A DNA stretch of 64,000 nt, taken from UBA6912 sp041611095 (GTDB lineage: Bacteria; Actinomycetota; Acidimicrobiia; Spongiisociales; UBA5794). Position 1 is the first letter of the stretch, and every line of letters starts with the position of its first letter. Shown one piece after another: positions 40,737 through 49,545 of this stretch. The notes beneath the pieces are model-generated. The model was given only the letters and a program-made list of their open reading frames with translations, was not told the DNA's origin and searched no databases. The stretch lies in contig JBFINP010000006.1 in assembly GCA_041611095.1 (NCBI GenBank), positions 1 through 64,000 on the forward strand, given 5' to 3'. A program made the position numbers and the translations under genes.

Positions 40737-42845
40737 TCACCTCGCTCGGCGGCAGGTGCCCACGATCTGCGCGGTACCGCTGGCATCGTCGATGGCGACG
40801 GCGCCGTACAGCCCATTGAGATTGGCGGTGCAGGGGCGGATGATCTTGACGGCAGTGGCGTCGGCCCCGACGTAGATGCCGTAGACCTTGGCCTCTTTCG
40901 TCGGGCTGCCCACGGCGATCGGGCCACCCCAGCCGGCATCGGCGCCGTCGAGTGCGACGTCGACGAGCCGGACATTGCCGCTGTCGGTGAAGATGTCGAA
41001 CCCGAATGCCGAGCCGGCGTAGGCCGTGATGTCGCGCACCGTCGCTTTGGCGACAAACGCATCTTGCGTGCCGGCAAACGTGTAGCCCCGGACCACGGCA
41101 CCTCCATAGCCGGGCAGAGTCGCCGAGGGATGCGACGTCCCCTCGAGGTAGTCGCCGCACAGGGTCGAACCTGCCTCGCCGAGGTTGTCGAGACCGGTCA
41201 CGCTGGTGTTGACCAGGCGAACGTCCCGGGCCGCATCCATCTTGAAGGCGATGACTCCCTTGTTGACGTGGAACATCGAGTCCCCGTTGCAGACATAGGT
41301 CACACCCGCTTCGGCGAGCGTCTCGGCGCCCGGCTCGCCCTCGACCCAGTCGAGCACCGAGGTTGGGATGTTGAGCCGGCTCAGGTCGAGTTGTGACGAC
41401 CCGAACTCGCCGTTGAGATTCGCCTTGGCCACGAATGCCTGGGCGTTGGCGACGGGGTTCCCCGTGTAGCGGGCGACGGCATCGTCCATGTCCGAGATCG
41501 TCACCGGCTCACCCGTCGCCGGATCGAGATTGCGGATCTGGAACACCGCACCGATCGGGTCGATGGCAGCAACCCCGTCGACGCTGATGGCGGGGACCTC
41601 GTTGATGAAGGCGCGCTGGCCGTGGACGTGAACGTTCCGGAAGGAGATGTCCTCCGCCGGGAGGGCCGTCACGCCGTCGGGCGCCGACGGGAATCCGTTG
41701 ACGGCGACGCCGAAGCTGTTGATGAGGAACGAGTACGAGTTGCCGTCGACGACGCCGTGCCGGTTGTGGAAGAGCCCATACTCCACCGGGTTTGCGACCT
41801 GGTCGATCTGGGCACGACCCCTCACGACGTTCGGGCTGGCGATGACATCGGCGTGGGTGTTGTTGATGGCGGTCTGCAGCTCGGCCTGCACGTCGTACAC
41901 GTCCAGGGTTCGGCCGTCCACCTCCAAGGTCGTCGGCGAGCCGTTGCGAGCGAGCTCGTCGACGAAATGCTTGATGAACTGAGCCGACGAGAACGTGCCC
42001 AGCACCGGGACGTCCTTGCGGTTGGTCGCGGTGACGTCGATGACGTCGAGACCCTTGACACCGTTGAGCGCCACGGCTCCCACCTCGTACCCGACGAAAT
42101 CGACGTTCTGGATGCGGATGTCCTCGTTCCCGTTGCCGTGGATGCCGTGATGAGAGCTCAGGCCGATCGTGCCGTTCTTGATCGTGACCCGTTTGGCGGA
42201 ATCGATGCCCTCGCCGAAGTCGAATGGGCCCTGCGCCGGGATGAAGGGTTGATCGGCGAGCTCGATCACCGAGAAGAACCGCTGGAGGAGTGCGTGCTCA
42301 GGGCTCTGAGCGATGGTGTGGCCGCCGAGGTCGATCGTCACGTCGTCCGCGGTGACCGAGATCGCGGCGAAGAACCCGACGCCGTACGCGGCCGGATCGT
42401 ATCGGGCATCCAGCGGTCCGCCGGGCTCGAAGTCGTCGACTCCCCCCGGGGCGAACTGGGTGAAGAGCGGGAAGCCTGCGTGATAGGCGTCGACGGGCGT
42501 CGGCAGCTCGAGTGCCGAAGCCAGCCACGACGGGATCGTGCCGTCCGCCACGTCCGCCGTCAGTCTGGCCGGCGAGTTCGGGTTGAAGGTGATGTCCTCG
42601 CCGAGTCGGTAGACGCCGGGCTTGTCGATGACGTACGTGCCGTACGCGAACTCCTCCGCCGTGAGTACGGTCACTCCTGCCGCAGCTGCGGGGGCTGCGG
42701 GCAGGGCGGTGAGCATTCCCGCAAGCAGGGTCAAGGCGACGACGAGTCGGGTTCCGCGGTTCGAGGAGCCTGCGGTGCGCCCTCTCATTGGTGAATTCAT
42801 CGCTGCCAGAGCGCGTTCAGAGACGACACCGAGCTTCGTACCCAT
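40737..42845 (-). CDS. Large secreted protein, probable right-handed beta-helix
   Basis: A 702-residue exported protein. A long basic N-region precedes the hydrophobic core LVVALTLLAGMLTALP and a likely cleavage after APAAAA near residue 56. The mature protein opens TYVIDKPGVYRLGEDITFNP, then TADDVTIDLGGHTI, KRVTIKNGTIGLSSHHGIH and IRIQNVDFVGYEVGAVALN, the repeating pattern of right-handed parallel beta-helices (polysaccharide lyases and related). No catalytic set could be assigned. ATG 42845 is preferred because AGGGGGAGGT lies 6 bases upstream; internal ATGs at 42800 and 42788 lack a site. Confidence 0.8.
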   Translation of the reverse strand: MGTKLGVVSERALAAMNSPMRGRTAGSSNRGTRLVVALTLLAGMLTALPAAPAAAAGVTVLTAEEFAYGTYVIDKPGVYRLGEDITFNPNSPARLTADVADGTIPSWLASALELPTPVDAYHAGFPLFTQFAPGGVDDFEPGGPLDARYDPAAYGVGFFAAISVTADDVTIDLGGHTIAQSPEHALLQRFFSVIELADQPFIPAQGPFDFGEGIDSAKRVTIKNGTIGLSSHHGIHGNGNEDIRIQNVDFVGYEVGAVALNGVKGLDVIDVTATNRKDVPVLGTFSSAQFIKHFVDELARNGSPTTLEVDGRTLDVYDVQAELQTAINNTHADVIASPNVVRGRAQIDQVANPVEYGLFHNRHGVVDGNSYSFLINSFGVAVNGFPSAPDGVTALPAEDISFRNVHVHGQRAFINEVPAISVDGVAAIDPIGAVFQIRNLDPATGEPVTISDMDDAVARYTGNPVANAQAFVAKANLNGEFGSSQLDLSRLNIPTSVLDWVEGEPGAETLAEAGVTYVCNGDSMFHVNKGVIAFKMDAARDVRLVNTSVTGLDNLGEAGSTLCGDYLEGTSHPSATLPGYGGAVVRGYTFAGTQDAFVAKATVRDITAYAGSAFGFDIFTDSGNVRLVDVALDGADAGWGGPIAVGSPTKEAKVYGIYVGADATAVKIIRPCTANLNGLYGAVAIDDASGTAQIVGTCRRAR

Positions 42846-42860
42846 CTCGTACCTCCCCCT

Positions 42861-42943
42861 GCCGCATGATGCGGCGTCGCCACCACCCCCTGGTGGCGCC
42901 CTTCGTACCAAGAATGTCGGACTTCCGTCCGTAGGCCACCTTA
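42861..42943 (-). promoter_or_regulatory. Structured 5' leader of the beta-helix gene
   Basis: Reading leftward, TAAGGT (42938-42943) is a candidate -10. The leader then folds into GGAC-GGAA-GTCC (42919-42930), an 8-bp stem CGCCACCA / TGGTGGCG (42878-42898), and a 7-bp stem GCCGCAT / ATGCGGC (42861-42875), ending directly at the Shine-Dalgarno AGGGGGAGGT. It matches no riboswitch class I know. Confidence 0.45.
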
Positions 42944-43039
42944 GCCGGGAGTGTCGGATCCTGGTCAATGGGTCGCTGGACCCAGTGGGGCCGCGAGGCC
43001 ACCGGGGCAACGCAGGACCGCCCCTGATACGATCAGAAC

Positions 43040-43657
43040 GTGGAGGTTCTCGATCAGATCGGGTTCGTCGCCGGCCTCATCCTGTTGCCGGCTGCGGTTG
43101 TGATCGCCGGCGGGCTCCTCGTGAGCTGGCTGGAGAGCCGCCAGGTCGCCCACCAGGCTGCCGGCTTGTCGTCGGGCCGCCGCAAGGCCCAGTGGCTGGC
43201 ATGGTCGCTGCCTTTCGCCGCGGTCACGGCCCTGATGGTGTTGGCACCCGTCGTAGTCGGTGTCTGGGCAGTGGTAGCCGGAGAGCTTGCCGCGGGCTAT
43301 CTCGCCACGGCGGGTTTCGGGCTGGGCGGCCTCACCCTCGGTGCGCTCGCCAGCGCGACCGAGAACGGCCTCCACGGTCCCTCCTGGCACAGGGTTTCCG
43401 GGGTGCTGCTGTCGAGTGCGGTGGGCTTTGCCATCACGCTGGCCAGCTACCTCGGGAGTTCCTTGGCGACGGCTCTCGACCTGGATGCGCGTGAGTTGCG
43501 TGTCGCGATCCCGATCGTCCTAGCACTTGCGCTCGGCGGCCTCGCGATCGTTGCCGTGCGCATGCGCCGCACGGAGCGGGTCGACGAAGGTCTCGCGGAA
43601 GCCGACGCCATTGCCGACGAGTCATCGGGTGTACTCACGGCCGCTCAGAACGAGTAG
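43040..43657 (+). CDS. Membrane protein of unknown function
   Basis: A 205-residue protein with about five membrane segments (FVAGLILLPAAVVIAGGLLV, AVTALMVLAPVVVGVWAVVA, LATAGFGLGGLTLGALA, VLLSSAVGFAITLASYLG, IPIVLALALGGLAIVAV) and an acidic tail. No family recognised. TACGAT at 43028-43033 ends 6 nt before the GTG, supporting this start. The stop overlaps the convergent metallo-hydrolase gene by 13 bp. Confidence 0.7.
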   Translation: MEVLDQIGFVAGLILLPAAVVIAGGLLVSWLESRQVAHQAAGLSSGRRKAQWLAWSLPFAAVTALMVLAPVVVGVWAVVAGELAAGYLATAGFGLGGLTLGALASATENGLHGPSWHRVSGVLLSSAVGFAITLASYLGSSLATALDLDARELRVAIPIVLALALGGLAIVAVRMRRTERVDEGLAEADAIADESSGVLTAAQNE

Positions 43658-44274
43658 CTCTCGCCCCAGTCGAGGGGGATGACCTCGATCCCGTCGCCGG
43701 CCAGGACGTTCTTGGCCAAGCCCATGACCCAATGGCGGCCACTCCTGCTCGTGTAGAAGTCGTGGATGGGGACGACCTGGGCCGGCGCCAGGCGGCGGGC
43801 AAACGCAACGGCCGTCGTCACCGACGTCCACGGCGTGATGAGGGGTAACGCCAGCACCGGAGCCGTCGTGGACGGCTGCTGACTGTCCCCGGGGTGGGTG
43901 AGCACGCCGTCGACGGTGTAGGCCCGATTCGGCGGCTGCGCACCTGTAGGGATGAGCTCGTGGAGGACGTCCTCCGAGGACACGCCGGCCGGATCGTCGG
44001 TGGACACGTCGATGTCGTGTGGTGCCAGCAACCGAGCAACTGCGCCGTTGGAGTGCACGGTGAGATCGGAGCCGCGGTCGAGGAGCCATCGCACGAATTC
44101 CGGTTCGACGTGGTCCCCGTGCTCGTGGGTGACGAGAACCCGGGTGACGTCGCCGATGGAGGCGAGGTCGATCTCTCCAGAGCCGAAGGTGTGGAACCCC
44201 GGGTCGATGAGGATCGCCGCATCATCGGTCATGACGATCAGGCAGGAGTCGGTGAGGCGTCGGACGGTCGGCAT
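43645..44274 (-). CDS. Metallo-beta-lactamase-fold hydrolase (UlaG/YtnP-like)
   Basis: A 209-residue member of the metallo-beta-lactamase superfamily. VLVTHEHGDHVEPEFV holds the HxHxDH metal site; GVLTHPGDSQQP and VVPIHDFY supply the later His/Asp ligands as in the UlaG-like, membrane-free group. AAILIDPGFHTF is the typical N-terminal Asp strand. Substrate unknown. TAGTCT (44281-44286, minus) ends 6 nt before the ATG. Confidence 0.88.
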   Translation of the reverse strand: MPTVRRLTDSCLIVMTDDAAILIDPGFHTFGSGEIDLASIGDVTRVLVTHEHGDHVEPEFVRWLLDRGSDLTVHSNGAVARLLAPHDIDVSTDDPAGVSSEDVLHELIPTGAQPPNRAYTVDGVLTHPGDSQQPSTTAPVLALPLITPWTSVTTAVAFARRLAPAQVVPIHDFYTSRSGRHWVMGLAKNVLAGDGIEVIPLDWGESYSF

Positions 44275-44459
44275 CCCGCCAGACTATCGGTAGCCCGACG
44301 GCGGTGCCGGACCAGCCCGCTCAGCCGAGGGCGCGGCGGAGCCGGTTGCGCCATGCGTCGTCCGCATCAGTTGCGCCGGTCCGGTCGGCGCAAGGAGCGG
44401 TAATCGGTATTACGCGTCGCAAGCCGGTAGTACCGTCGCAGGCAAGAAGGAGGTGACAC

Positions 44460-46343
44460 ATCTTCCACTCCGGCGGTTGGTGGTCGTACCTGCGGTACGA
44501 CGAGGACCAGGATCGCCCGTCGCTCGACCGAGCGCTGCTCCGGCGCGTTTTGCGCTACGGCACTCCGTACAAGGGAAAGATCGCCGTCGTGCTGGCGACC
44601 ATCTTCGTGATCTCGGCGCTGACGCTCGTGCCGCCGCTGATCATGCGGGCGCTCATCGACACGGCCATCCCCGAGAAGAACCTTGGACTCGTCACCCTGC
44701 TGGGTATCGGGATGGTCGCTGTGCCGCTCGTCAACGGTGTGCTCGGTGTGCTTCAGCGGTGGGCGTCGGCGGTGATCGGCGAGGGCATCATCTTCGACCT
44801 GCGGTGCGAGCTGTACGGGCACCTCCAGCGGATGTCCCTCGGGTTTTTCACGGCGACCCGCACGGGGGAGCTGATGTCCCGTCTCAACAACGACGTCGTC
44901 GGCGCCCAACAGGCGATCACCGGGACCTTCGTCACGCTCGCCGCCAACATCGTCACCACCATCATGACGCTGGGGATCATGTTCGGCCTGGAGTGGCGGC
45001 TCACCCTGCTGTCGATCGTCATCCTGCCGTTGTTCATCGCCACCTCCCGGTCGGTCGGCAAGAGGCTGCGCGTGATCCGTCGCCGTCAGCTCGAGAGCAA
45101 CGCACGGATGTCGTCGCACATGCAGGAGACGTTGAGCGTCTCCGGCGCACTGCTCGTCAAGCTGTTCGGGCGGACGCGCGACGAAGACGGTCGGTTCGCC
45201 GGACACGCCGCCGAGGTGCGCGATCTCGGCGTCCGTCAGGCGACGATCGGCCGGTGGTTCTTCATGGCGCTCGGTGTCATGAGCGCCATCGGCACGGCGC
45301 TGGTCTTCTGGTTCGGCGCCCTATTCGTCATCAACGGCACCCTCACGATCGGAACGATCGTGGCGCTCAGCGCCTACCTGGCGAACCTCTACGGGCCGCT
45401 CACGGCGCTGACGAACGCCCGAGTCGAGTTCGCCACCTCACTCGTCTCCTTCGAGCGAGTGTTCGAGGTGCTCGACATGGGGCACGACATCGTCGAGGCA
45501 CCGGAGCCCGTCGCACCCGAGAGACTGACCGGCGCCCTCGAGCTCGACCACGTCTGGTTCTCCTACGGGGCGTCGTCAGGACTCGAATCGGTCCGGCGCT
45601 ACGGGTGGGGTGGCATGACGGAGGGTGACGACGCGGAGCAGCGTCGCACCACGAACGGGTGGGCGCTGCAGGACCTCACCTTTCGGGTGGAGCCCGGTGA
45701 GCTGGCGGCTCTCGTGGGTCCGAGCGGTGCGGGCAAGACCACGACGACCTATCTGGTGCCGCGGCTCTACGACGTCGACGAGGGTCGCGTGCTGATCGAC
45801 GGTACCGATGTTCGGTTGCTGGACCTGGAGACGCTGGCGGCCGCGGTAGGCGTCGTCACCCAGGAGTCGTACCTGTTCCACGACACGATCGGTGCCAACC
45901 TGAGGTATGCGAAACCCGATGCCACCGACGACGAGGTGCGGCGGGCGGCGGAGACGGCCAACATCGCGAACTTCATCGAGTCCCTTCCGCTCGGATACGA
46001 CACCGTCGTGGGGGAGAGGGGCTACCGGCTTTCGGGAGGTGAGAAACAGCGCATCGCGATCGCCCGCGTCATCCTCAAGGATCCTCGCATCCTCATCCTC
46101 GACGAGGCGACGTCGCACCTCGACGCCCACTCGGAGTCGCTGATCCAGGAGGCCCTGGAGCGGGTGATGGAGGGCCGTACGTCGCTCGTCATCGCCCACC
46201 GGCTCTCCACGATCCTCGCCGCGGACCGGATCTTCGTCATAGATGGCGGCCGGTTGGTGGAGTCGGGAACCCATCTCGAGCTGCTGGGCCGCGGCGGCCT
46301 CTATGCATCGCTCTACCGCACCCAGTTTGCGGCCACGGCGTGA
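44460..46343 (+). CDS. ABC exporter half-transporter with probable AUC start codon
   Basis: A 627-residue fused permease-ATPase exporter. AAGGAGG (44447-44453) stands 6 nt before ATC at 44460; read as Met this gives (M)FHSGGWWSYLRYDEDQ, the usual opening of this actinobacterial family, and the codon before it in frame is a TGA at 44454. The nearest conventional start, TTG 44550, would delete that conserved segment and has no ribosome site. Six membrane helices occupy about 45-330. The ATPase has GPSGAGKT, VVTQESYLFHDTI, RLSGGEKQRIAIARV and RILILDEATSHLD. A 25-residue insert (RYGWGGMTEGDDAEQRR) sits ahead of Walker A. Substrate unknown. Confidence 0.85.
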   Translation: MFHSGGWWSYLRYDEDQDRPSLDRALLRRVLRYGTPYKGKIAVVLATIFVISALTLVPPLIMRALIDTAIPEKNLGLVTLLGIGMVAVPLVNGVLGVLQRWASAVIGEGIIFDLRCELYGHLQRMSLGFFTATRTGELMSRLNNDVVGAQQAITGTFVTLAANIVTTIMTLGIMFGLEWRLTLLSIVILPLFIATSRSVGKRLRVIRRRQLESNARMSSHMQETLSVSGALLVKLFGRTRDEDGRFAGHAAEVRDLGVRQATIGRWFFMALGVMSAIGTALVFWFGALFVINGTLTIGTIVALSAYLANLYGPLTALTNARVEFATSLVSFERVFEVLDMGHDIVEAPEPVAPERLTGALELDHVWFSYGASSGLESVRRYGWGGMTEGDDAEQRRTTNGWALQDLTFRVEPGELAALVGPSGAGKTTTTYLVPRLYDVDEGRVLIDGTDVRLLDLETLAAAVGVVTQESYLFHDTIGANLRYAKPDATDDEVRRAAETANIANFIESLPLGYDTVVGERGYRLSGGEKQRIAIARVILKDPRILILDEATSHLDAHSESLIQEALERVMEGRTSLVIAHRLSTILAADRIFVIDGGRLVESGTHLELLGRGGLYASLYRTQFAATA

Positions 46344-46401
46344 GGACGATGGACATGGTGCATGCATGCGATCGCCGGGGTGGGCGCAGTACCCTGCCGG
46401 T

Positions 46402-47004
46402 GTGACGAGACGGATCGAGGCCACGCACTGGGTCGTCCTCTCGGCGCTGGCCGTGCTGCTCGTCGCATGTTCGGGAGCGCCGAGCCCCGAGGACTACTTC
46501 GACGGCGTCGCCCAGGAGACCGCCGACTACGGAGAGGCCCTCGACGAGCTGCGCTCCGGCTATGCCTCGGACCTTCGCGACGAGCTGTCGTCCCTCGCCG
46601 ACCGCACCGACTTCACGGACACCGCGGCCGTGGACGCCTACTTCGTCCAAGCCAAGGAAGTCGCCATCGTCAAGACCGCCGACCTTTTGACGGACGCCGG
46701 CGCCTCCTTGCGTACCTTGCTCGATGCCTTCGAGGCGCTGGAGCCTCCCGAAGACCTCACTGCGGAGCACGACGACTTGATCGCAACCGGTGAGGCGCTG
46801 GCCGCGTCGATGCCGAGCTCGATCGAGACACTGCGGAACCTCGGGTCCATCGAGGAGCTCCAGGAGACCTTCGAGCGGACGCCGTACTCGGTGGCCGCTC
46901 AGCGGTTCGCCATTGCGTGTGAGAACCTGGAGGACGCCGCCCGGTCCCGTGCGATCGAGGTCGAGCTGGTGTGTCCCGGGGGGGTCGATCGCTCGCCCGA
47001 CTGA
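46402..47004 (+). CDS. Helical lipoprotein of unknown function
   Basis: A 200-residue lipoprotein, lipobox LLVAC with Cys23, no long linker. The mature chain is strongly helical and acidic (DELRSGYASDLRDELSSLAD, SLRTLLDAFEALEPPEDLTA), with one C-terminal Cys pair region (IACENLED, LVCPGG). TACCCT at 46390-46395 ends 6 nt before the GTG, which selects this start over the longer frame overlapping the exporter. Family not recognised. Confidence 0.72.
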   Translation: MTRRIEATHWVVLSALAVLLVACSGAPSPEDYFDGVAQETADYGEALDELRSGYASDLRDELSSLADRTDFTDTAAVDAYFVQAKEVAIVKTADLLTDAGASLRTLLDAFEALEPPEDLTAEHDDLIATGEALAASMPSSIETLRNLGSIEELQETFERTPYSVAAQRFAIACENLEDAARSRAIEVELVCPGGVDRSPD

Positions 47005-47048
47005 GGAGCGAGCCGGCGTTGGCGAGCCGTCCTAGTAGCGTCGATGCC

Positions 47049-47528
47049 ATGACGCTGCGAAGCGTGCTCCTGCTGCTCGTCCTCGCTGCCTGTGGCGGCG
47101 CCGACACCGGTGGCGCTTCGATAGAGCCTTCGACGAGCGCACCGGCGACCACCCGGCCGGTGACGACAGATCCCGCGACGACGATGCCTTCGCCTTCGTC
47201 GTCCTCCGCCTCAGGGGACGGCTGCGCTCACGTCGTCGATGCCACGGTCGAGCTGGAGGGCACCACCGCCACGGTGACCGCCACGGTGCTGTCGGACGAC
47301 ACGGGGTGGGACAAGTACGCCGATGCCTGGGAAGTTCGAACGCCGGATGGAACCGTGCTGGGCGAGCGGGTGCTGACCCATCCCCACGAGAACGAGCAGC
47401 CGTTCACGAGGTCGCTCGCCGGCGTGGAGATCGCTCCCGACGTGGCCTTCGTCGAGATCGCAGCCCACGACTCGGTCTTCGGTTGGTGCGGCGAGACGAT
47501 CGTCGTCGAGCTGCCCGTACGGTCGTGA
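47049..47528 (+). CDS. Small lipoprotein, beta-sandwich-like
   Basis: A 159-residue lipoprotein: MTLRSVLLLLVLAAC places Cys15, then a Thr/Ser/Pro linker to about 55. The mature part (VVDATVELEGTTATVTATVL, WEVRTPDGTVLGERVLTHPH) looks like a small beta-sandwich with two cysteines (DGCAH, GWCGE) that could bridge. TAGCGT at 47036-47041 ends 7 nt before the ATG. Its stop overlaps the Nudix gene start by 4 bp. Confidence 0.75.
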   Translation: MTLRSVLLLLVLAACGGADTGGASIEPSTSAPATTRPVTTDPATTMPSPSSSSASGDGCAHVVDATVELEGTTATVTATVLSDDTGWDKYADAWEVRTPDGTVLGERVLTHPHENEQPFTRSLAGVEIAPDVAFVEIAAHDSVFGWCGETIVVELPVRS

Positions 47529-48067
47529 CCACGATGCGGCCCGTGTGGACCGGCAGCGCTTGGGTCGACCTGCCGGTTCCGGTTAGTGGCGGTGAGGCCG
47601 TCGTCGTGCCCAACGTGAACGCGCTGGTCTACGACTCCACGAAGCGGGAACGCATCCTGCTGCAGCGTCGTGACAAGCCGGGTGAGGCGGTTCGCGGCAG
47701 GCTCGAGCTGCCTGGCGGGCGGTGGCGCGCCGGATTCGGCCCAGATGAGGAGATCGCCCGCGAGGTCCTCGAGGAGACCGGAATCCGGGTCGTCGCCGTC
47801 GCCGCCGGTCTCGAGCGGATCGAGCACGAGCCGCACGTCACCACTGTTGCCGCCCGTCCGATCGCGATCGTCGCCGGCATCGACGGGGCGTATCCCTCGC
47901 TGCACGTCCTGTTCGAGTGCTACGGGGAGGGCGAGCCGCGGCCGCTGCCCGGGGAAGTCGCCGATGCCCGCTGGTGGCCGGTGGTGGAGGTGAGACGGAT
48001 GCTGGACGTCGATCCGGGTGCCTTCGTATGGCAGGCGGCGGCGATGCTCCGGGCTGCGCTCGGCTGA
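47525..48067 (+). CDS. Nudix hydrolase with slightly degenerate Nudix box
   Basis: A 180-residue Nudix protein. The box reads LPGGRWRAGFGPDEEIAREV then LEETGI: the core REVLEETG is intact, but the expected Glu eight residues before it is Phe, so metal binding may differ. Nudix enzymes cleave nucleoside diphosphates linked to another moiety; specificity cannot be read. GTG 47525 overlaps the lipoprotein stop (GTGA); ATG 47534 is an alternative three codons in. Confidence 0.82.
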   Translation: MTTMRPVWTGSAWVDLPVPVSGGEAVVVPNVNALVYDSTKRERILLQRRDKPGEAVRGRLELPGGRWRAGFGPDEEIAREVLEETGIRVVAVAAGLERIEHEPHVTTVAARPIAIVAGIDGAYPSLHVLFECYGEGEPRPLPGEVADARWWPVVEVRRMLDVDPGAFVWQAAAMLRAALG

Positions 48068-48088
48068 GACGATGCGGGTCGTCCCAGC

Positions 48089-48595
48089 TCAGTCCTCGTC
48101 GGCGGCCGCCGCCGTGAGCCGGGTCGGGGGAGGCAACACCAAGACCGGTTTGGCGCACTCCAGGATCACTCGCGCCGACACGCTCTCCCAAGACGCCTGA
48201 TCGAATATCGGCCGGGTTGCTCCCATGATCACGATGTCTACGTCGAGCTTGTTGGCGAGCCCCGAGATGGTGGACGACGGGTCCTCGCCCTCGAGGTACA
48301 CGGCCTCGGTGTCGATCCCCTCCGCGACGAGCGCTCGCACGAGGGGTTCGCAGATGCGGCGGCCCCGCTCGGTGACGTAGCGCTCGACGACGGCGTCGTC
48401 GGCAGCCGTCCATGCGACGTGGGTACCGTCCTCGAGCGGGTGCCAGCGGTCGGAGCGAAGCTCCTCCAGGAAGCTGCGCGGCACCTCAATGACCGTGGTC
48501 ACGGTGACGCGGCCATCTGGTGGCACGAGCTTGCGGCAGAAGTTCACCACGGACCCGGGGCTCAACACCCCGGACGTGGCGATGAGCACGTGCAT
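48089..48595 (-). CDS. Universal stress protein (UspA-like)
   Basis: A 168-residue single Usp domain: MHVLIATSGVLSPGSVVNF at the start, DVDIVIMGATRPIF and CAKPVLVLPPP at the end. The ATP loop G-2x-G-9x-G(S/T) is incomplete (GATRPIF), suggesting a non-ATP-binding member. The start was set at ATG 48595, since TACCAT (48603-48608, minus) ends 7 nt before it; ATG 48604 would lie inside that hexamer. Confidence 0.78.
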   Translation of the reverse strand: MHVLIATSGVLSPGSVVNFCRKLVPPDGRVTVTTVIEVPRSFLEELRSDRWHPLEDGTHVAWTAADDAVVERYVTERGRRICEPLVRALVAEGIDTEAVYLEGEDPSSTISGLANKLDVDIVIMGATRPIFDQASWESVSARVILECAKPVLVLPPPTRLTAAAADED

Positions 48596-48681
48596 GGGGA
48601 ACATGGTAGAGAGATCGGCGACGAATGGGGTGACGACGGGTCGGTCATCCTTGCGTAGCCTCGGCTCAGTCGCTGCGGACG

Positions 48682-49440
48682 GTGCGAGAGGAGCGGGCAG
48701 TGGTCGCGGAGGTCGCGGACGGAGTGACCCGGGTGGCGGGTTCGAGGACGAACCTCTACGTGGTCGCCGAGGGCGGCTCGATCTGCCTCGTGGACACGGG
48801 CTACCCGGGCGACCACGCAAAGATCGTGGCCGGGTTGGCGGCGTTCGGGAAGTCGCTCGCCGACGTGGAGGCTGTGCTCTTGACGCACGCCCACGTGGAC
48901 CACATCGGCTCGGCCGAGCGCCTCAGAGCCGAGCACGGCGCAACGGTCCACACCCACGTCGACGAGGCGCCGCACGCCAAGGGCGAGTACGAGCAGAGAA
49001 TCACGACCGGCTACATGCTGAGCCGCATGTGGTGGCCGAAGATGGCGGCCTTCGTCCTCAACGCCGTTCGATCGGGTGCCGCCAAGGTCGACCATGTCGC
49101 CGAGGTCGCAACCTTCGACGGCGCCCAGACACCACTCGATCTGCCGGGGCGACCCGTCCCCGTGTTCACGCCCGGTCACACCTCAGGACATTGTGCCTAC
49201 CACTTCCCCGATCGCGGCGTGCTCGTGAGCGGCGACGCACTCGTCACAGAGGATTCGCTCACCCGCGAGACCGGGCCGCGGCTCCTGCATTCGTCCTTCA
49301 ACCACGATCAGGCGGAGGCGGTTCGCTCGCTGGATCGCCTGCGGGGCCTGGCAGCCGACGAGATTCTGCCCGGTCACGGTGACCCGTATCGGGGCACTCC
49401 GGCCCAAGCGGTGGAGATGGCTCTCCACCACGCGGGTTGA
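48682..49440 (+). CDS. Metallo-beta-lactamase-fold hydrolase
   Basis: A 252-residue metallo-beta-lactamase-superfamily protein. LLTHAHVDHIGSAERL is the HxHxDH motif, FTPGHTSGHCAYHF and VLVSGDALVT follow, and ILPGHGDP is the final His site, the full set of a glyoxalase-II/lactonase-like enzyme. Substrate unknown. The GTG at 48682 or 48700 could start it; TAGCCT at 48656-48661 is a candidate -10. It is divergent from the universal stress gene. Confidence 0.9.
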   Translation: MREERAVVAEVADGVTRVAGSRTNLYVVAEGGSICLVDTGYPGDHAKIVAGLAAFGKSLADVEAVLLTHAHVDHIGSAERLRAEHGATVHTHVDEAPHAKGEYEQRITTGYMLSRMWWPKMAAFVLNAVRSGAAKVDHVAEVATFDGAQTPLDLPGRPVPVFTPGHTSGHCAYHFPDRGVLVSGDALVTEDSLTRETGPRLLHSSFNHDQAEAVRSLDRLRGLAADEILPGHGDPYRGTPAQAVEMALHHAG

Positions 49441-49533
49441 GCGCCGGGCGAATCGGCCGGTTCGTCCGGCGGGCGTTGGTGAACAATGCGTGAACTCGTC
49501 CCGGGGGCGTCGGGTTGCCGACGCAGGGTGACG

Positions 49534-49539
49534 TACGAT
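49534..49539 (+). promoter_or_regulatory. -10 hexamer of the response regulator gene
   Basis: TACGAT ends 6 nt before the ATG at 49546, so the two-component operon should begin without a leader. Confidence 0.5.
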
Positions 49540-49545
49540 GCTGCG

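Noticed and set aside
42846..42960. A c-di-GMP or ydaO-type riboswitch before the beta-helix gene.
   Set aside because: Hairpins are present but the conserved core sequences of those classes were not found; reported only as an unclassified structured leader.
44550..46343. TTG at 44550 as the start of the ABC exporter.
   Set aside because: It lacks a ribosome site and removes a conserved 30-residue segment that continues in frame up to the ATC behind AAGGAGG.
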